This document shows positions 15,250-25,004 of a DNA stretch of 50,721 bases, piece by piece. The stretch is from Actinorugispora endophytica (GTDB taxonomy: Bacteria; Actinomycetota; Actinomycetes; Streptosporangiales; Streptosporangiaceae). Location: the NCBI RefSeq assembly GCF_004363075.1, contig NZ_SNYN01000032.1, forward strand, positions 1 to 50,721. Reading direction: 5' to 3'. The notes beneath the pieces were generated by a model. It did not search any database and was not told the origin of the DNA. It was given only the letters and a program-made list of their open reading frames with translations. Numbering within the stretch: the stretch's first letter is position 1; each line of letters starts with the position of its first letter. Both the position numbers and the translations under genes were made by a program.

Positions 15250-15840
15250 CGCATCTCACGGGGGTTCCCGGCAGCGGAGACCAGGACCGCGATGGTCTTG
15301 ACGCCGGCGTTCCTCGAAACGGACATGTGAGAACGGCGGCGTCAAGGTCATCAGCGATCGTCCGGGGTTCTGACCGGTTGAGTGCTCGGCCTCGCCGGAT
15401 GGACGCCCCGGGAACCGGAGCGGCGCCAGGAGAAAACCCCCTTCAGGAGTTGGCGGCAAAGCGGTGACTGCGATAGACAGTCGCTGCGCCCCGGAGTGGT
15501 CGGAACAGAGCACGGTCTCGTGCTCACCGGGCCGACGCTCCCGTACCGGGTCAGGATGACGGACGCGCGTTCGACTCGAAGGCTAGTAACCTTGGTGTTG
15601 GGCGATACACGGCCACCTCTTCCGTTTCCACTGAGAAACCGGAACCAGGGCGTTGGTATCGAACGACATCAAAAAGGACGTTTCCGGCGCTGGTGCGGCT
15701 GCGTGCGGCGATGAGCGTCCGCGTCGCCGTTCCCCCTACGATGGGCGCCTGTCAACCCGCTCACGCCGTCGACACCCCGGACTGGGAACACCTCAGACCG
15801 CCATGACGGTGGCCGCAGTATCACTTACAGGAGGGCATCC
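15250..15840. other. 591-bp gap upstream of alaS, with a 16-bp hairpin
   Basis: CTTGACGCCGGCGTTC (15297-15312) and GAACGGCGGCGTCAAG (15331-15346) pair with one mismatch around 18 bases, probably the terminator of the DUF6082 pseudogene and the right edge of the island. An AT-richer patch with TAGTAA near 15586-15591 could be the alaS -10. An AGGAGGG-type ribosome binding site precedes alaS at about 15828-15834. I see no coding sequence or tRNA. Confidence 0.45.
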
Positions 15841-18513
15841 ATGGAGACGGCAGAGATCGCTCGCCGCTTCCTCGCGTTTTTCGAGAAAAACGGACACACC
15901 GTGGTGCCCTCGGCAAGCCTCGTCGCCGACGACCCCACCCTGCTCTTCGTCCCGGCCGGCATGGTGCCGTTCAAGCCGTACTTCCTGGGCCAGGCCACCG
16001 CGCCCCACGCGCGCGCGACCAGCGCGCAGAAGTGCATCCGCACCATCGACATCGACGAAGTGGGCAAGACCTCACGGCACGCCACCTTCTTCCAGATGCT
16101 CGGCAACTTCTCCTTCGGCGACTACTTCAAGGAGAAGGCGATCCCGCTCGCGTGGGAGCTGCTGACCTCCTCCATCGCCGACGGCGGCTTCGGCTTCGAC
16201 CCCGAGCGCCTGTGGGTCACCGTCTACCTCGACGACGACGAGGCCGAGGACATCTGGCTGAACACGGTGGGCGTGCCCGCCGAGCGCATCCAGCGCCGCG
16301 ACATGGAGGACAACTTCTGGTCCATGGGCGTCCCCGGTCCGTGCGGCCCGTGCTCGGAGATCTACTACGACCGCGGCCCCGAGTACGGCGCCGAGGGCGG
16401 GCCGATCGCCGACGAGAACCGCTACCTCGAAGTGTGGAACCTCGTGTTCATGCAGTTCGAGCGCGGTGAGGGCGGCGCGAAGAAGGACTACCCGATCCTG
16501 GGCGGGCTTCCCCGGCCCAACATCGACACCGGCATGGGCCTGGAGCGCATGGCCGCGCTGCTGCAGGGCGTCGACAACATCTACGAGACCGACACCCTCG
16601 GCCGCATCCTGCGCCGCGCCGCCGAGCTCACCGGCACCGAGTACGGTCGCGACGAGCGCGCCGACGTCATGCTGCGCGTGGTCGCCGACCACATGCGCAG
16701 CGCCACGATGCTCGTCTCCGACGGCGTCACGCCCGGCAACGAGAAGGGCGGGTACGTGCTGCGCCGCATCGTGCGCCGCTCCATCCGCAACCTCCGGCTG
16801 CTCTCGGGCGACGAGTCGGTCCGCCTGCACGACCTCACCCAGACCGCGATCGACGTGATGGGCGACCAGTACCCCGAGCTGCGCGCCGACGCCGCCGCGA
16901 TCCACGGCGTGATCGACGCGGAGGAGAAGAACTTCGCCGACACGCTGCGCTCGGGCACCACGCTGTTCAACCGGGCCGCCGCCCGCACCCGCGAGAGCGG
17001 TGGCACCGAGTTCTCCGGCGCCGACGCCTTCCAGCTGCACGACACCTACGGCTTCCCCATCGACCTGACCCTGGAGATGGCCGCCGAACAGGGCCTCAGG
17101 GTCGACGAGGACGCCTTCCGCCAGCTCATGCAGCGGCAGAAGGAGACCGCCAAGCGCGACGCCAAGGCCAAGAAGCTCGGCAACGCCGACGTCAGCACCT
17201 ACGCCCGCCTGGCCGAGACGGCGGGCCGCACCGAGTTCCTCGGCTACACCGAGTCCGAGAGCGAGGCGCGGGTCCTCGGCATCATCGTCGACGGCGAGTC
17301 CGCCGGCGCCGCGCGCGCGGGCGACAAGGTCGAGCTCGTCCTGGACCGCACCCCGTTCTACGCCGAGAGCGGCGGCCAGCTCGCCGACAAGGGCACCGTC
17401 GCGGTGGACGGGCGGGGCGTCGTGGACGTCGACGACGTGCAGAAGCCCCTCATGGGCATGTTCGTGCACCGGGGGACCGTGCGCTCGGGCGAGATCGTCG
17501 TGGACGACGTCGTGCACGCCGCCATCGACGCCGACCGGCGCGTCTCGGTGTCCCGCTCGCACTCGGCCACCCACCTCATCCACTCCGCGCTGCGCAACGC
17601 GCTGGGCCCCTCCGCCGGCCAGGCCGGTTCGGAGAACCAGCCCGGCCGGCTGCGCTTCGACTTCACCGCGAACCGGTCGCTCGACGCCGCCGACCTCGCG
17701 CACGTCGAAGAGGAGGTCAACACGGTCCTGGCCCGCGACATCGAGGTCCAGTACATGGAGACCACCCTGGACAAGGCGCTCCAGATGGGCGCGATGGCCA
17801 TGTTCGGCGAGAAGTACGGCGACCGCGTGCGCGTGGTGGACATGAGCGACTACTCCCGGGAGCTGTGCGGCGGCACCCACGTCGGCGCCACCGGGCAGCT
17901 CGGCCTCGTCAAGCTCCTGGGCGAGTCCTCGGTCGGCTCGGGCGTGCGCCGCGTCGAAGCCCTCGTCGGCATCGACGCCCTGCGCCGCGTCTCGACCGAG
18001 TCCGCGCTGGTCGGCCAGCTGTCGGAGCAGCTCAAGGCCCCGCGCGAGGAACTCCCGCAGCGGATCGACACCATGGTCACCCGGCTGCGCTCGGCGGAGA
18101 AGGAGATCGAGCGGCTGCGCGCCGCCCAGGTGCTCCAGGCCTCGGCCGGACTGGCCTCGGGCGCCCGCGAGCACGGTTCCACTCTCGTCGTCGCGCACCG
18201 CGCGCCGGACGGGACCGGAGCCGACGACCTGCGTAAACTCGCCCTGGACGTGCGCGGTCGGCTCGGTGAGAACTCCCCGGCGGTGGTCGCGGTCGCGAGC
18301 GTTCCCGGCGACCGCCCCGTCGTGGTGGTGGCGGTCAACAAGACCGCCCAGGCCGCCGGTCTCAAGGCGGGCGAGCTGGTCGGCGTGGCCGCCCGCGCGC
18401 TCGGCGGCGGAGGCGGCGGAAAGCCCGACATCGCCCAGGGCGGCGGAACCGACGCCTCGGCGGTGGAGGCGGCGCTGCGCGCCGTGGAACAGCGAGTGGC
18501 GGAGGCTTCGTGA
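15841..18513 (+). CDS. alaS: alanyl-tRNA synthetase
   Basis: 890 residues, normal for the family. It charges tRNA-Ala. The class II catalytic domain occupies about 1-450 (motif 1 region around [15 protein letters not shown], and [13 protein letters not shown] as motif 3). The editing domain has the zinc ligands His574 and His578 (HSATH) and Cys676 and His680 (CGGTH). The C-terminal Gly-rich DHHA1/C-Ala domain ends with a [15 protein letters not shown]-like stretch. The ATG at 15841 follows a strong AGGAGGG site. It starts the alaS-ruvX-mltG-aroE block conserved in actinomycetes. Confidence 0.98.
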   Translation: METAEIARRFLAFFEKNGHTVVPSASLVADDPTLLFVPAGMVPFKPYFLGQATAPHARATSAQKCIRTIDIDEVGKTSRHATFFQMLGNFSFGDYFKEKAIPLAWELLTSSIADGGFGFDPERLWVTVYLDDDEAEDIWLNTVGVPAERIQRRDMEDNFWSMGVPGPCGPCSEIYYDRGPEYGAEGGPIADENRYLEVWNLVFMQFERGEGGAKKDYPILGGLPRPNIDTGMGLERMAALLQGVDNIYETDTLGRILRRAAELTGTEYGRDERADVMLRVVADHMRSATMLVSDGVTPGNEKGGYVLRRIVRRSIRNLRLLSGDESVRLHDLTQTAIDVMGDQYPELRADAAAIHGVIDAEEKNFADTLRSGTTLFNRAAARTRESGGTEFSGADAFQLHDTYGFPIDLTLEMAAEQGLRVDEDAFRQLMQRQKETAKRDAKAKKLGNADVSTYARLAETAGRTEFLGYTESESEARVLGIIVDGESAGAARAGDKVELVLDRTPFYAESGGQLADKGTVAVDGRGVVDVDDVQKPLMGMFVHRGTVRSGEIVVDDVVHAAIDADRRVSVSRSHSATHLIHSALRNALGPSAGQAGSENQPGRLRFDFTANRSLDAADLAHVEEEVNTVLARDIEVQYMETTLDKALQMGAMAMFGEKYGDRVRVVDMSDYSRELCGGTHVGATGQLGLVKLLGESSVGSGVRRVEALVGIDALRRVSTESALVGQLSEQLKAPREELPQRIDTMVTRLRSAEKEIERLRAAQVLQASAGLASGAREHGSTLVVAHRAPDGTGADDLRKLALDVRGRLGENSPAVVAVASVPGDRPVVVVAVNKTAQAAGLKAGELVGVAARALGGGGGGKPDIAQGGGTDASAVEAALRAVEQRVAEAS

Positions 18514-18625
18514 GCGAGCGTCGTCCTGGTGGGCGCGGGGCCGGAGAGGCCCGGAGAACGAGCCCCAGACCGATAACGGCGGCCGTGCCGGACCGCGGCG
18601 TCCGCCCGAGAAGAAGGACCCCCCG

Positions 18626-19105
18626 TTGAGAGACGGCGTGCGGATCGCGGTCGACCCGGGCAACGCCCGGATCGGGGTCGCCCGCAGTGATCCCAGCGGT
18701 ACCCTCGCGACCCCGGTGGAGACGATCCGCCGGGGTCCCGGAGACCTCGACCGGATCGCCGCCCTCGTACTGGAGCACCAGGCGCGTGAGGTCGTGGTCG
18801 GATACCCGGCGTCGCTGTCGGGCACCGAAGGGCCCGCCGCGCGCGGGGCCCGCTCCTTCGCCCGAACCCTGGCGCGCAAGCTCGCGCCGGTCCCGGTCCG
18901 CCTGGTCGACGAGCGGCTGACCACGGTCACCGCGCAGAGCCAGCTGCGGGCGGGCGCCACGTACGGCAGGCGCGGGGCCCAGGGAGGCAGGGCCCGCCGC
19001 TCGGTCATCGACCAGGCCGCGGCCACCGTCCTGTTGCAGAGCGCGCTCGACACCGAGCGGCGCACCGACCTGCCTCCCGGTGAACTCGTCGAGGGGACGC
19101 CATGA
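18626..19105 (+). CDS. ruvX: Holliday junction resolvase-like nuclease (YqgF family)
   Basis: 159 residues. RuvX/YqgF proteins process Holliday junctions or the 5' end of pre-16S rRNA. RNase H-like signature: DPGNARIGVA near the N-terminus, VVGYPASLSG in the middle, and LVDERLTT followed by RRSVIDQAAATVLLQ. TTG 18626 is chosen as start because AAGAAGGA lies 7 bases upstream; a GTG at 18638 would remove four residues. The stop overlaps mltG by 4 bp. The 112 bases after alaS hold no gene. Confidence 0.93.
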   Translation: MRDGVRIAVDPGNARIGVARSDPSGTLATPVETIRRGPGDLDRIAALVLEHQAREVVVGYPASLSGTEGPAARGARSFARTLARKLAPVPVRLVDERLTTVTAQSQLRAGATYGRRGAQGGRARRSVIDQAAATVLLQSALDTERRTDLPPGELVEGTP

Positions 19106-20931
19106 ACGGCAACGACCGGTACAACGACGCTCCGCGCCGCCCGCGGCGCCCCGATCCACTGGCCGACCCCTGGCCGGTCCGGAAAGAGGCCGAGGAGCGG
19201 CGCGGGGAGGCCCGGCACTCCGGTCACGACGGCCGCGGCTACCGGGACGAGCGCGGCGTCGGCCACCGGCAGCGCGCGGAACGCCCCCCGGCCGGCAACG
19301 GCTTCCGGGAGAGCGCCGTCCCCCCCGCCCCCCCGGGGACGGGCCCGGGAGAGCCGGCCGACACCGACCGCCCGCGGGGCCGGCGTCGGCGCCCCGGCCC
19401 CGCGGACACCGGCTCCTTCCAGGTCCCCGCGTCGGGGTACGAGGCGCTGGACGAACGCCCGCGCGGCCGGAGACGCAAACCCGACAGCGAGGACGCGCCG
19501 CCGACCCCGTACAACGGCTTCGAGACGACCGAGCGGTCCCCCGGCAGGCAGAGCCGGGGGACCGCGGTCCCCGAGCCCGCGGACCGCGCCCCGGCCCGTG
19601 ACCTGGACGAGGCCCCCCCGCTCCGTCCCCGGCGCTCCCATCGGCCCGCCCCCGACCCCGAGCCCGAGGAGGAGCGTCCGCGCGGGTCCCGGCCGGCGCG
19701 CGGCCCCGACCTGGACGAGGAGCCCGCGAGGCGACCCCGGCGCGCCCCCGAGCCCGACGAGGACGAGGAGGCCGACGCCTTCGCGCTGCCCTTCGACGAC
19801 GAGGACGACGAGGACGAGCGTCCGAGCCGCTCCCGGGGCGGGCGCGGGAGGGGCTCGGGCGGCAGGCGCTCGGGCGGCAAGCGCAAGCGGAAGAAGAGCA
19901 AGGCCGCGCTCATGGGGGCGCTGCTCGTGCTGACCCTGTTCGTCGGCGTCGCGGGGATCGGCGGCTACACGCTGCTGCGCGCCTACGTCATCCCGCCGGA
20001 CTACTCGGGCGAGGGGAGCGGGGAGGTCGACGTCGTCATCGAGGACGGCGACTCCGGGACCGCGATCGCCCAGAAGCTGGAGGAGGCCGGGGTGATCGCG
20101 AGCGTGCGCGCGTTCACCAACGAGATCCGCTTCTCCGAGACCAACTTCACCCCGGGCACCTACCGGCTGCGCGAGCAGATGAGCGCGGAGGCGGCCATCA
20201 CGCTGCTGCTCGCCCCGGGCACCCGCGTCGGCATCCAGGTGACGATCCGCGAAGGGTTGCGCTCCACCACCATCCTGGAGGAGCTCGCCGAGCAGACCGA
20301 GATCCCGCTGGAGGAGTTCCAGGCGGCCTACCAGGACACCGAGGCGCTCGGACTCCCCGAGTACGCCACCGCGGGGCCCGAGGGCTACCTCTACCCCGAG
20401 ACCTACACCTTCGACCTCGACGCCTCCGCAGCGGACATCCTCAAACAGATGGTGGTCCAGTACAAGCGGGTCGCCGCCGAGGTCGAGCTGGAGGAGCGCG
20501 CCGAGGCGGCCGGGCTCACCCCGAACGAGGTCATGTCGATCGCGGCGATCGTGCAGGCCGAGACCGGCGGGGTGGAGGACATGGGCAAGATCTCCCGGGT
20601 GGTCTACAACCGGCTCGAGATCGACATGTACCTGAAGATGGACAGCACCTGCTTCTACGCCCTCGGCGAGTACGGCATCGCGATCAACCTGGATCAGCAG
20701 GAGCGCTGCAAGGTGGACGAGAGCGGGTACGACACCTACTTCCACGAGGGCCTGCCGGTCGGTCCCATCGGAAGCCCCGGCAAGGACGCCATCAAGGCCG
20801 CGCTGGAGCCGGAGGAGGGGGAGTGGCTGTTCTTCGTGGCCACCGATCCCGAGAACGGCGTCACCGAGTTCGCGGAGACCGAGCAGGAGTTCCTGAACCT
20901 GGTCGAGAAGTTCAACCAGTCCCAGGACTGA
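19102..20931 (+). CDS. mltG: endolytic murein transglycosylase MltG
   Basis: 609 residues. It cuts nascent peptidoglycan glycan strands and sets their length. Residues about 1-270 are a long disordered cytoplasmic region rich in Arg, Pro, Asp and Glu, typical of actinobacterial MltG. One membrane helix follows (about 273-295, ALMGALLVLTLFVGVAGIGG). The extracytoplasmic YceG/MltG domain includes the LysM-like part (VEDGDSGTAIAQKL) and the catalytic region IAAIVQAETG with the key Glu, then ISRVVYNRL and MDSTCFYALG. ATG overlaps the ruvX stop. A strong hairpin after the stop suggests aroE is transcribed partly on its own. Confidence 0.95.
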   Translation: MNGNDRYNDAPRRPRRPDPLADPWPVRKEAEERRGEARHSGHDGRGYRDERGVGHRQRAERPPAGNGFRESAVPPAPPGTGPGEPADTDRPRGRRRRPGPADTGSFQVPASGYEALDERPRGRRRKPDSEDAPPTPYNGFETTERSPGRQSRGTAVPEPADRAPARDLDEAPPLRPRRSHRPAPDPEPEEERPRGSRPARGPDLDEEPARRPRRAPEPDEDEEADAFALPFDDEDDEDERPSRSRGGRGRGSGGRRSGGKRKRKKSKAALMGALLVLTLFVGVAGIGGYTLLRAYVIPPDYSGEGSGEVDVVIEDGDSGTAIAQKLEEAGVIASVRAFTNEIRFSETNFTPGTYRLREQMSAEAAITLLLAPGTRVGIQVTIREGLRSTTILEELAEQTEIPLEEFQAAYQDTEALGLPEYATAGPEGYLYPETYTFDLDASAADILKQMVVQYKRVAAEVELEERAEAAGLTPNEVMSIAAIVQAETGGVEDMGKISRVVYNRLEIDMYLKMDSTCFYALGEYGIAINLDQQERCKVDESGYDTYFHEGLPVGPIGSPGKDAIKAALEPEEGEWLFFVATDPENGVTEFAETEQEFLNLVEKFNQSQD

Positions 20932-20932
20932 G

Positions 20933-20988
20933 GGCCGTCCGCGCCCCTTCCCGCCGCCACGGGCGCGCGGGGAGGGGCGCGGACGGCC
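20933..20988 (+). terminator. strong 15-bp hairpin after mltG
   Basis: GGCCGTCCGCGCCCC (20933-20947) pairs perfectly with GGGGCGCGGACGGCC (20974-20988), with further inner pairing. No U-tract. It lies directly past the mltG stop. Confidence 0.65.
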
Positions 20989-21022
20989 GTCGAGCAGTGA
21001 CGCACCGACAGTGAGGAGACCC

Positions 21023-21859
21023 GTGAAGCGCGCGGCAGTACTCGGTTCGCCGATCGCCCATTCGCTCTCGCCCGTGCTGCACACGGCCGGATACGCCGAA
21101 CTCGGCCTGGCCGACCGGTGGCGGTACGACCGCTACGAGTGCGACGAGCAGGGCCTGGCCGCCTTCCTCGACGGGTGCGACGACTCCTGGGCGGGGCTTT
21201 CGCTGACAATGCCGCTCAAGCGGGTCGCGATGGCGCTCGCCGACGAGGTCGAGGAGACCGCGGCCGCTGTCGGCGGGGCCAACACCATCGTCTTCGACGG
21301 GGGACGGCGGCGCGCCCACAACACGGACGTCGCCGGGATCGTCGCCGCTCTGCGCGAGGCGGGCGTGCGCCGGGTGGACACCGTGACGATCCTGGGGGCC
21401 GGCGCGACGGCGGCCTCGACCCTGGCGGCGGTGCGCGAGCTCGGGGCCACCGAGCCCGGCGCGGTCACCGTGCTGGCCCGCTACCTCGCGCGGGCCGGCG
21501 GTCTCGCCGAGGCCGCGGAGCGCATGTCGGCGAAGGTGACCCTGGCGCCGCTGGCGGACATCGACGAGCACCTGGCGGTGGACCTGGTGGTCTCCACGGT
21601 CCCCGCGGGGGCGGCCGACTCCTGGGCGCGGACCGTGGCGGCCTCGGGCGCGTCGGTCTTCGACGTCGTCTACGCTCCCTGGCCCACCGCGCTGGGGTCC
21701 GCCGCGGCCGGGGCCGGTTCGGTCGTGGTGGGGGGTTTCCCGATGCTGCTGCACCAGGCCGCGGCCCAGTTGACCCTGATGACCGGCCGCGCGGCCCCGG
21801 TCGAGGCGATGCGCGCGGCGGGCGAGGCGGAGCTGGCGCGCCGCGCGGCCGGGGAATAA
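21023..21859 (+). CDS. aroE: shikimate dehydrogenase
   Basis: 278 residues from GTG 21023 (VKRAAVLGSPI), with GTGAGGAG just upstream; a GTG at 21011 is in frame but would place that site inside the gene. It reduces 3-dehydroshikimate to shikimate with NADPH. Signatures: GSPIAHSLSPVLH for substrate binding, SLTMPLK with the catalytic Lys, GGANTIV, HNTDVAGI, and the nucleotide-binding GAGATAAS. The Gln near the C-terminus (LHQAAAQ) is present. Last gene of the alaS block; infC follows after a leader region. Confidence 0.95.
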   Translation: MKRAAVLGSPIAHSLSPVLHTAGYAELGLADRWRYDRYECDEQGLAAFLDGCDDSWAGLSLTMPLKRVAMALADEVEETAAAVGGANTIVFDGGRRRAHNTDVAGIVAALREAGVRRVDTVTILGAGATAASTLAAVRELGATEPGAVTVLARYLARAGGLAEAAERMSAKVTLAPLADIDEHLAVDLVVSTVPAGAADSWARTVAASGASVFDVVYAPWPTALGSAAAGAGSVVVGGFPMLLHQAAAQLTLMTGRAAPVEAMRAAGEAELARRAAGE

Positions 21860-21948
21860 CCGGCTCGCGTGGGCGTTGTCACAGGCGGGGAATTCGGAAG
21901 GCCCGATTCGGTACCGCGGAACGTGGTCCGGCGGTCCGGTTTTCTTGG

Positions 21949-22131
21949 TAGAGTGAGTCACTGACCTGATCCGGTGCATTCGTGCGCCGGACACGCAAGC
22001 GGAGGGTGATCCTCCCACCTGCAGGACCTACGGTTCTACGGGTTCCGGTACTACCGCGCGAAGGCGGAGCCCTCGGGGGCGGCGTCGTCGTTCGGTAGAT
22101 CGCCCCGCTTGCACCAGCTGGCGGGGTTTTT
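21949..22131 (+). promoter_or_regulatory. infC operon leader: promoter-like box, GC-rich leader and intrinsic terminator
   Basis: TAGAGT (21949-21954) can serve as a -10. The leader that follows is structured. CCCCGC (22103-22108) pairs with GCGGGG (22121-22126) and is followed by TTTTT, one of the few hairpins with a true U-tract here. It sits about 75 bases before infC, so it looks like a transcription attenuator. Ribosomal-protein control of infC-rpmI-rplT is known in other bacteria; the specific mechanism here is inferred. Confidence 0.6.
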
Positions 22132-22205
22132 CGCTGTTCCGGCGCAAGGCCATTCTGGAGACCCCGCGGCAACGAGATACTCGACGAAATTTAGGGAGGG
22201 GTCCC

Positions 22206-22808
22206 ATCAGCGCTGAGCAGCCCCGCATTAACGACCGCATCCGGGTGCCCGAGGTCCGCCTCGTCGGCCCCAACGGGGAGCAGGTCGGAATCGTCCCGGT
22301 AGGCGACGCACTCCGTCTCGCCCAAGAGGCCGATCTCGACCTCGTGGAGGTCGCACCGACCGCCCGCCCGCCGGTCGCCAAGCTGATGGACTACGGCAAG
22401 TTCAAGTACGAGTCCGCGGTCAAAGCCCGTGAGGCGCGCAAGAACCAGACGAACACGATCATCAAGGAGATCAAGCTCCGCCCGAAGATCGACCCGCACG
22501 ACTACGAGACCAAGAAGGGTCACGTGGTGCGGTTCCTCAAGGGCGGCGACAAGGTCAAGGTGACGATCATGTTCCGCGGCCGGGAGCAGTCCCGTCCGGA
22601 ACTGGGCTTCCGCCTCCTGCGCAGGCTGGCCGAGGACATCCAGGAACTGGGTCAGGTCGAATCCCAGGCCAAGCAGGACGGCCGCAACATGGTCATGGTG
22701 ATCGGTCCGCACAAGCGGCGCGCCGAGCACAAGGCCGAGGCGCGTGCCGCCGCCGAGGCCGCCAAGGCCCGTGACGGGCACGAGCAGCCCGGCGCCTCGG
22801 CCGAGTAG
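22206..22808 (+). CDS. infC: translation initiation factor IF-3, apparent AUC start
   Basis: 200 residues if read from ATC 22206 ([22 protein letters not shown]). IF-3 binds the 30S subunit and checks the start codon. Homology begins at SAEQPRIND, which no ATG/GTG/TTG start can reach; the GTG at 22245 would cut 13 conserved residues. GGGAGGGG (22194-22201) is ideally spaced before ATC. Rare AUU/AUC starts are a known autoregulatory device in infC. Both domains are present (IF3-N to about 80, IF3-C from [19 protein letters not shown] on), followed by an Ala/Glu-rich tail. Confidence 0.95.
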   Translation: MSAEQPRINDRIRVPEVRLVGPNGEQVGIVPVGDALRLAQEADLDLVEVAPTARPPVAKLMDYGKFKYESAVKAREARKNQTNTIIKEIKLRPKIDPHDYETKKGHVVRFLKGGDKVKVTIMFRGREQSRPELGFRLLRRLAEDIQELGQVESQAKQDGRNMVMVIGPHKRRAEHKAEARAAAEAAKARDGHEQPGASAE

Positions 22809-22963
22809 GGCCGGACAACACCAGCCTGACGCATCAAGACGAGCGCGGTCGCGCGGCCCGCACGGGTCGCGCGCACCCCGCTCTCTTCATGCGTGGTGTG
22901 AACATCCGTGCCGCCGCCAGACGGCGGCACGCTGACTGAGTAGCGAAAAGGAGCGACGGCGCC

Positions 22964-23155
22964 ATGCCGAAGAACAAATCGCACAGTGGAGCCAGCAAGC
23001 GTTTCCGCGTCACCGGCACCGGCAAGATCATGCGTCGCCGCGCCAACAAGAACCACCTTCTGGAGCACAAGCCGACCAAGCGCACCCGTCGCCTCAGCCC
23101 CGACGTGCAGCTGGCCCCGGCCGACACCCGGAAGATCAAGAAGCTGCTCGGCTAG
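22964..23155 (+). CDS. rpmI: 50S ribosomal protein L35
   Basis: 63 residues, full family length. [20 protein letters not shown] is the L35 start, followed by the Arg/Lys-rich body ending KKLLG. AAAAGGAGCG precedes the ATG. Second gene of the infC-rpmI-rplT operon; 155 bases of spacer after infC and about 200 bases before rplT are longer than usual within such an operon. Confidence 0.98.
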   Translation: MPKNKSHSGASKRFRVTGTGKIMRRRANKNHLLEHKPTKRTRRLSPDVQLAPADTRKIKKLLG

Positions 23156-23357
23156 TCGGCCAGGCCGTCCGCCGGACGGTTTCGGACCGGGGCCACGAGG
23201 AGGGCCGTGCCGGGCCGGTCGTCCTGAGTGAGGCCGCCCGGGCGGGGACCCGCACCGCGGGAGCCGCCCTCCGTCCGAAGGCCCGCGCAACCTCCCTGGC
23301 GGTTCATCGTCGGACGTGATGCAGTCCGGCACGTAAGTTTCAACTGAGGAGTCACAA

Positions 23358-23735
23358 GTGGCACGCGTGAAGCGGTCTCTCAACGCAAAGAAGAAGCGCC
23401 GCGTCGTTCTCGAACGCGCCAGCGGTTACCGCGGCCAGCGGTCGCGCCTGTACCGCAAGGCCAAGGAGCAGATGCTCCACTCGATGACGTACGCCTACCG
23501 GGACCGCAAGGACCGCAAGGGCCAGTTCCGTCGTCTGTGGATCCAGCGCATCAACGCGGCCTCCCGCGCGAACGGCCTGACCTACAACCGCTTCATGCAG
23601 GGCCTCAAGGCCGCGGGCATCGAGGTGGACCGCCGCATGCTCGCCGAGCTGGCCGTCAACGACGCGCCCACCTTCGCGGCGCTGGTCGAGACCGCCAAGA
23701 AGGCCATCCCCGCTCCGGCCAAGTCCGCGGCCTGA
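23358..23735 (+). CDS. rplT: 50S ribosomal protein L20
   Basis: 125 residues from GTG 23358 with GAGGAG upstream. Family hallmarks are [24 protein letters not shown] and [37 protein letters not shown]20 is an early 50S assembly protein and, in several bacteria, the repressor of its own operon. The next gene starts 20 bases later, suggesting cotranscription with the methyltransferase. Confidence 0.98.
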   Translation: MARVKRSLNAKKKRRVVLERASGYRGQRSRLYRKAKEQMLHSMTYAYRDRKDRKGQFRRLWIQRINAASRANGLTYNRFMQGLKAAGIEVDRRMLAELAVNDAPTFAALVETAKKAIPAPAKSAA

Positions 23736-23755
23736 ACGGCGGCGTAACCGTAGCG

Positions 23756-24580
23756 ATGGCGAGCCACGAGTTCACGAGTATTCGGTCCCCCAAGATCAAG
23801 GGGGCTCGTCGGCTCGCCAAACGGGCCTTCCGCCAACGGGAGAGACACTTCCTGGCGGAGGGCCCACAGGCGGTCCGCGAGGCGCTGGCCTCGCCGGACG
23901 TCGTGCGGGAGCTCTACAGCACCGCCGAGGCGATGAACCGGCACGCCCCCCTGGTCCAGGCAGCCGAGGCGGTCGGGATCCCGGTGCACCGCGTCACCCT
24001 CGAGGTCATGGGCGAACTGGCCCAGACGGTGACACCGCAGGGCCTGCTCGCCGTCTGCTCCTTCGTCGACGTCCCCCTCTCCGAACTGGGGCCGATCCGG
24101 CTCGCAGCGGTGCTGTCCCACGTGCGCGACCCCGGCAACGCCGGGACGGTCCTGCGCACCGCGGACGCCGCGGGCGCCGACGTCGTCATCTTCACCGACG
24201 CCTCCGTCGACCCGTACAACGGCAAGTGCGTGCGCGCCTCCGCGGGAAGCCTCTTCCACCTGCCCGTCGTGGTGGGGCCGCGGATCGACGAGGTCGTGCG
24301 CCACCTGCGCGAGGCCGGTGCCGCGATCCTGGCCGCCGACGGCCGGGGCGACCGCGACCTCGACGCCGCGGCCGACTCCGGGGATCTCGGAGGCCCCGTG
24401 GCCTGGGTCTTCGGGAACGAGGCGTGGGGACTGCCCGAGGAGACCGTCGCCCTCACCGACGGCGCGGTCAGCGTCCCCATCTACGGCGACGCCGAGAGCC
24501 TCAACCTCGCGACGGCCGCCGCGGTGTGCCTCTACACCACGGCCCGCGAGCAGCGCCGCGGCCCTGCCGCGTCGAACTGA
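23756..24580 (+). CDS. SpoU/TrmH-family 23S rRNA or tRNA 2'-O-methyltransferase
   Basis: 274 residues from ATG 23756. N-terminal substrate-binding domain (RRLAKRAFRQRERHFLAEGPQAV, an L30e-like SpoU_sub_bind fold), then the SPOUT knot: SHVRDPGNAGTVLRTADAAGAD (motif 1 with the catalytic Arg/Asn), GNEAWGLPEE (motif 2), and PIYGDAESLNLATAAAVCLY (motif 3). It transfers methyl from S-adenosylmethionine to a ribose 2'-OH. The exact RNA target is not evident. The ribosome binding site is weak, suggesting coupling to rplT. In Streptomyces the same gene sits between rplT and the kinase-pheST genes. Confidence 0.93.
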   Translation: MASHEFTSIRSPKIKGARRLAKRAFRQRERHFLAEGPQAVREALASPDVVRELYSTAEAMNRHAPLVQAAEAVGIPVHRVTLEVMGELAQTVTPQGLLAVCSFVDVPLSELGPIRLAAVLSHVRDPGNAGTVLRTADAAGADVVIFTDASVDPYNGKCVRASAGSLFHLPVVVGPRIDEVVRHLREAGAAILAADGRGDRDLDAAADSGDLGGPVAWVFGNEAWGLPEETVALTDGAVSVPIYGDAESLNLATAAAVCLYTTAREQRRGPAASN

Positions 24581-25004
24581 CCGAAGGCCCCGCGAACCCG
24601 GCCGACCAGCCGTGTGTCCTCTGCTATGCGCCGTGCGCGTGGCGACCCCTAACACGGGTAACGTACGGTCGCGGCTGCTCCGCGTCGGAGTGGAGTACCA
24701 CCCCGTCACACAGTGTCCATGATCGTCCTGGGATATCGGTGGAACAGGGTTATTGTCGGATTGCCCGCTTACCCACGGTTGCCGATACGCTCTTGGCTTC
24801 GGCCCCCGTGGTGACGTGCGCGGAACTCTGTCCGCCGCTCTCGCAGGTCGAGGTCGGCGGCCCGCGCGTAGCCGTCGCGGCCGGCGGGTAATGATCTTGG
24901 AGACGGTGTCCGACCGGTTCCGTCCGGACGCAGGGTGTTGCACAACATGGGCTGTTCCGTGCTCACGGAGGCGCGGATGTTCACATATGGCTTGGGAGGC
25001 GGTC
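24581..25004 (+). promoter_or_regulatory. 424-bp gap with a putative promoter for the kinase-pheST genes
   Basis: TTGCCC (24761-24766) and GATACG (24784-24789) are separated by 17 bases, a good sigma-70-type pair for an actinomycete. AT-richer sequence surrounds it. Otherwise I see nothing in this stretch. Confidence 0.4.

Noticed and set aside
14835-15326. 163-codon minus-strand frame near the island's right edge
   Set aside because: It begins with a plausible ATG, but it overlaps the DUF6082 remnant, has no family features and its start lies inside a hairpin.
15653-16165. 170-codon plus-strand frame overlapping the alaS start
   Set aside because: It runs into alaS in another frame, with Ser/Arg/Pro-rich composition and no motifs.
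16072-21084. 1670-codon open frame on the minus strand
   Set aside because: It runs antisense to alaS, ruvX and mltG, has low-complexity Gly/Val/Leu/Asp composition and no domains. It is a codon-bias shadow of the plus-strand genes.
22245-22808. infC starting at the GTG 22245
   Set aside because: It would remove conserved N-terminal residues and has no ribosome binding site; ATC 22206 fits better.
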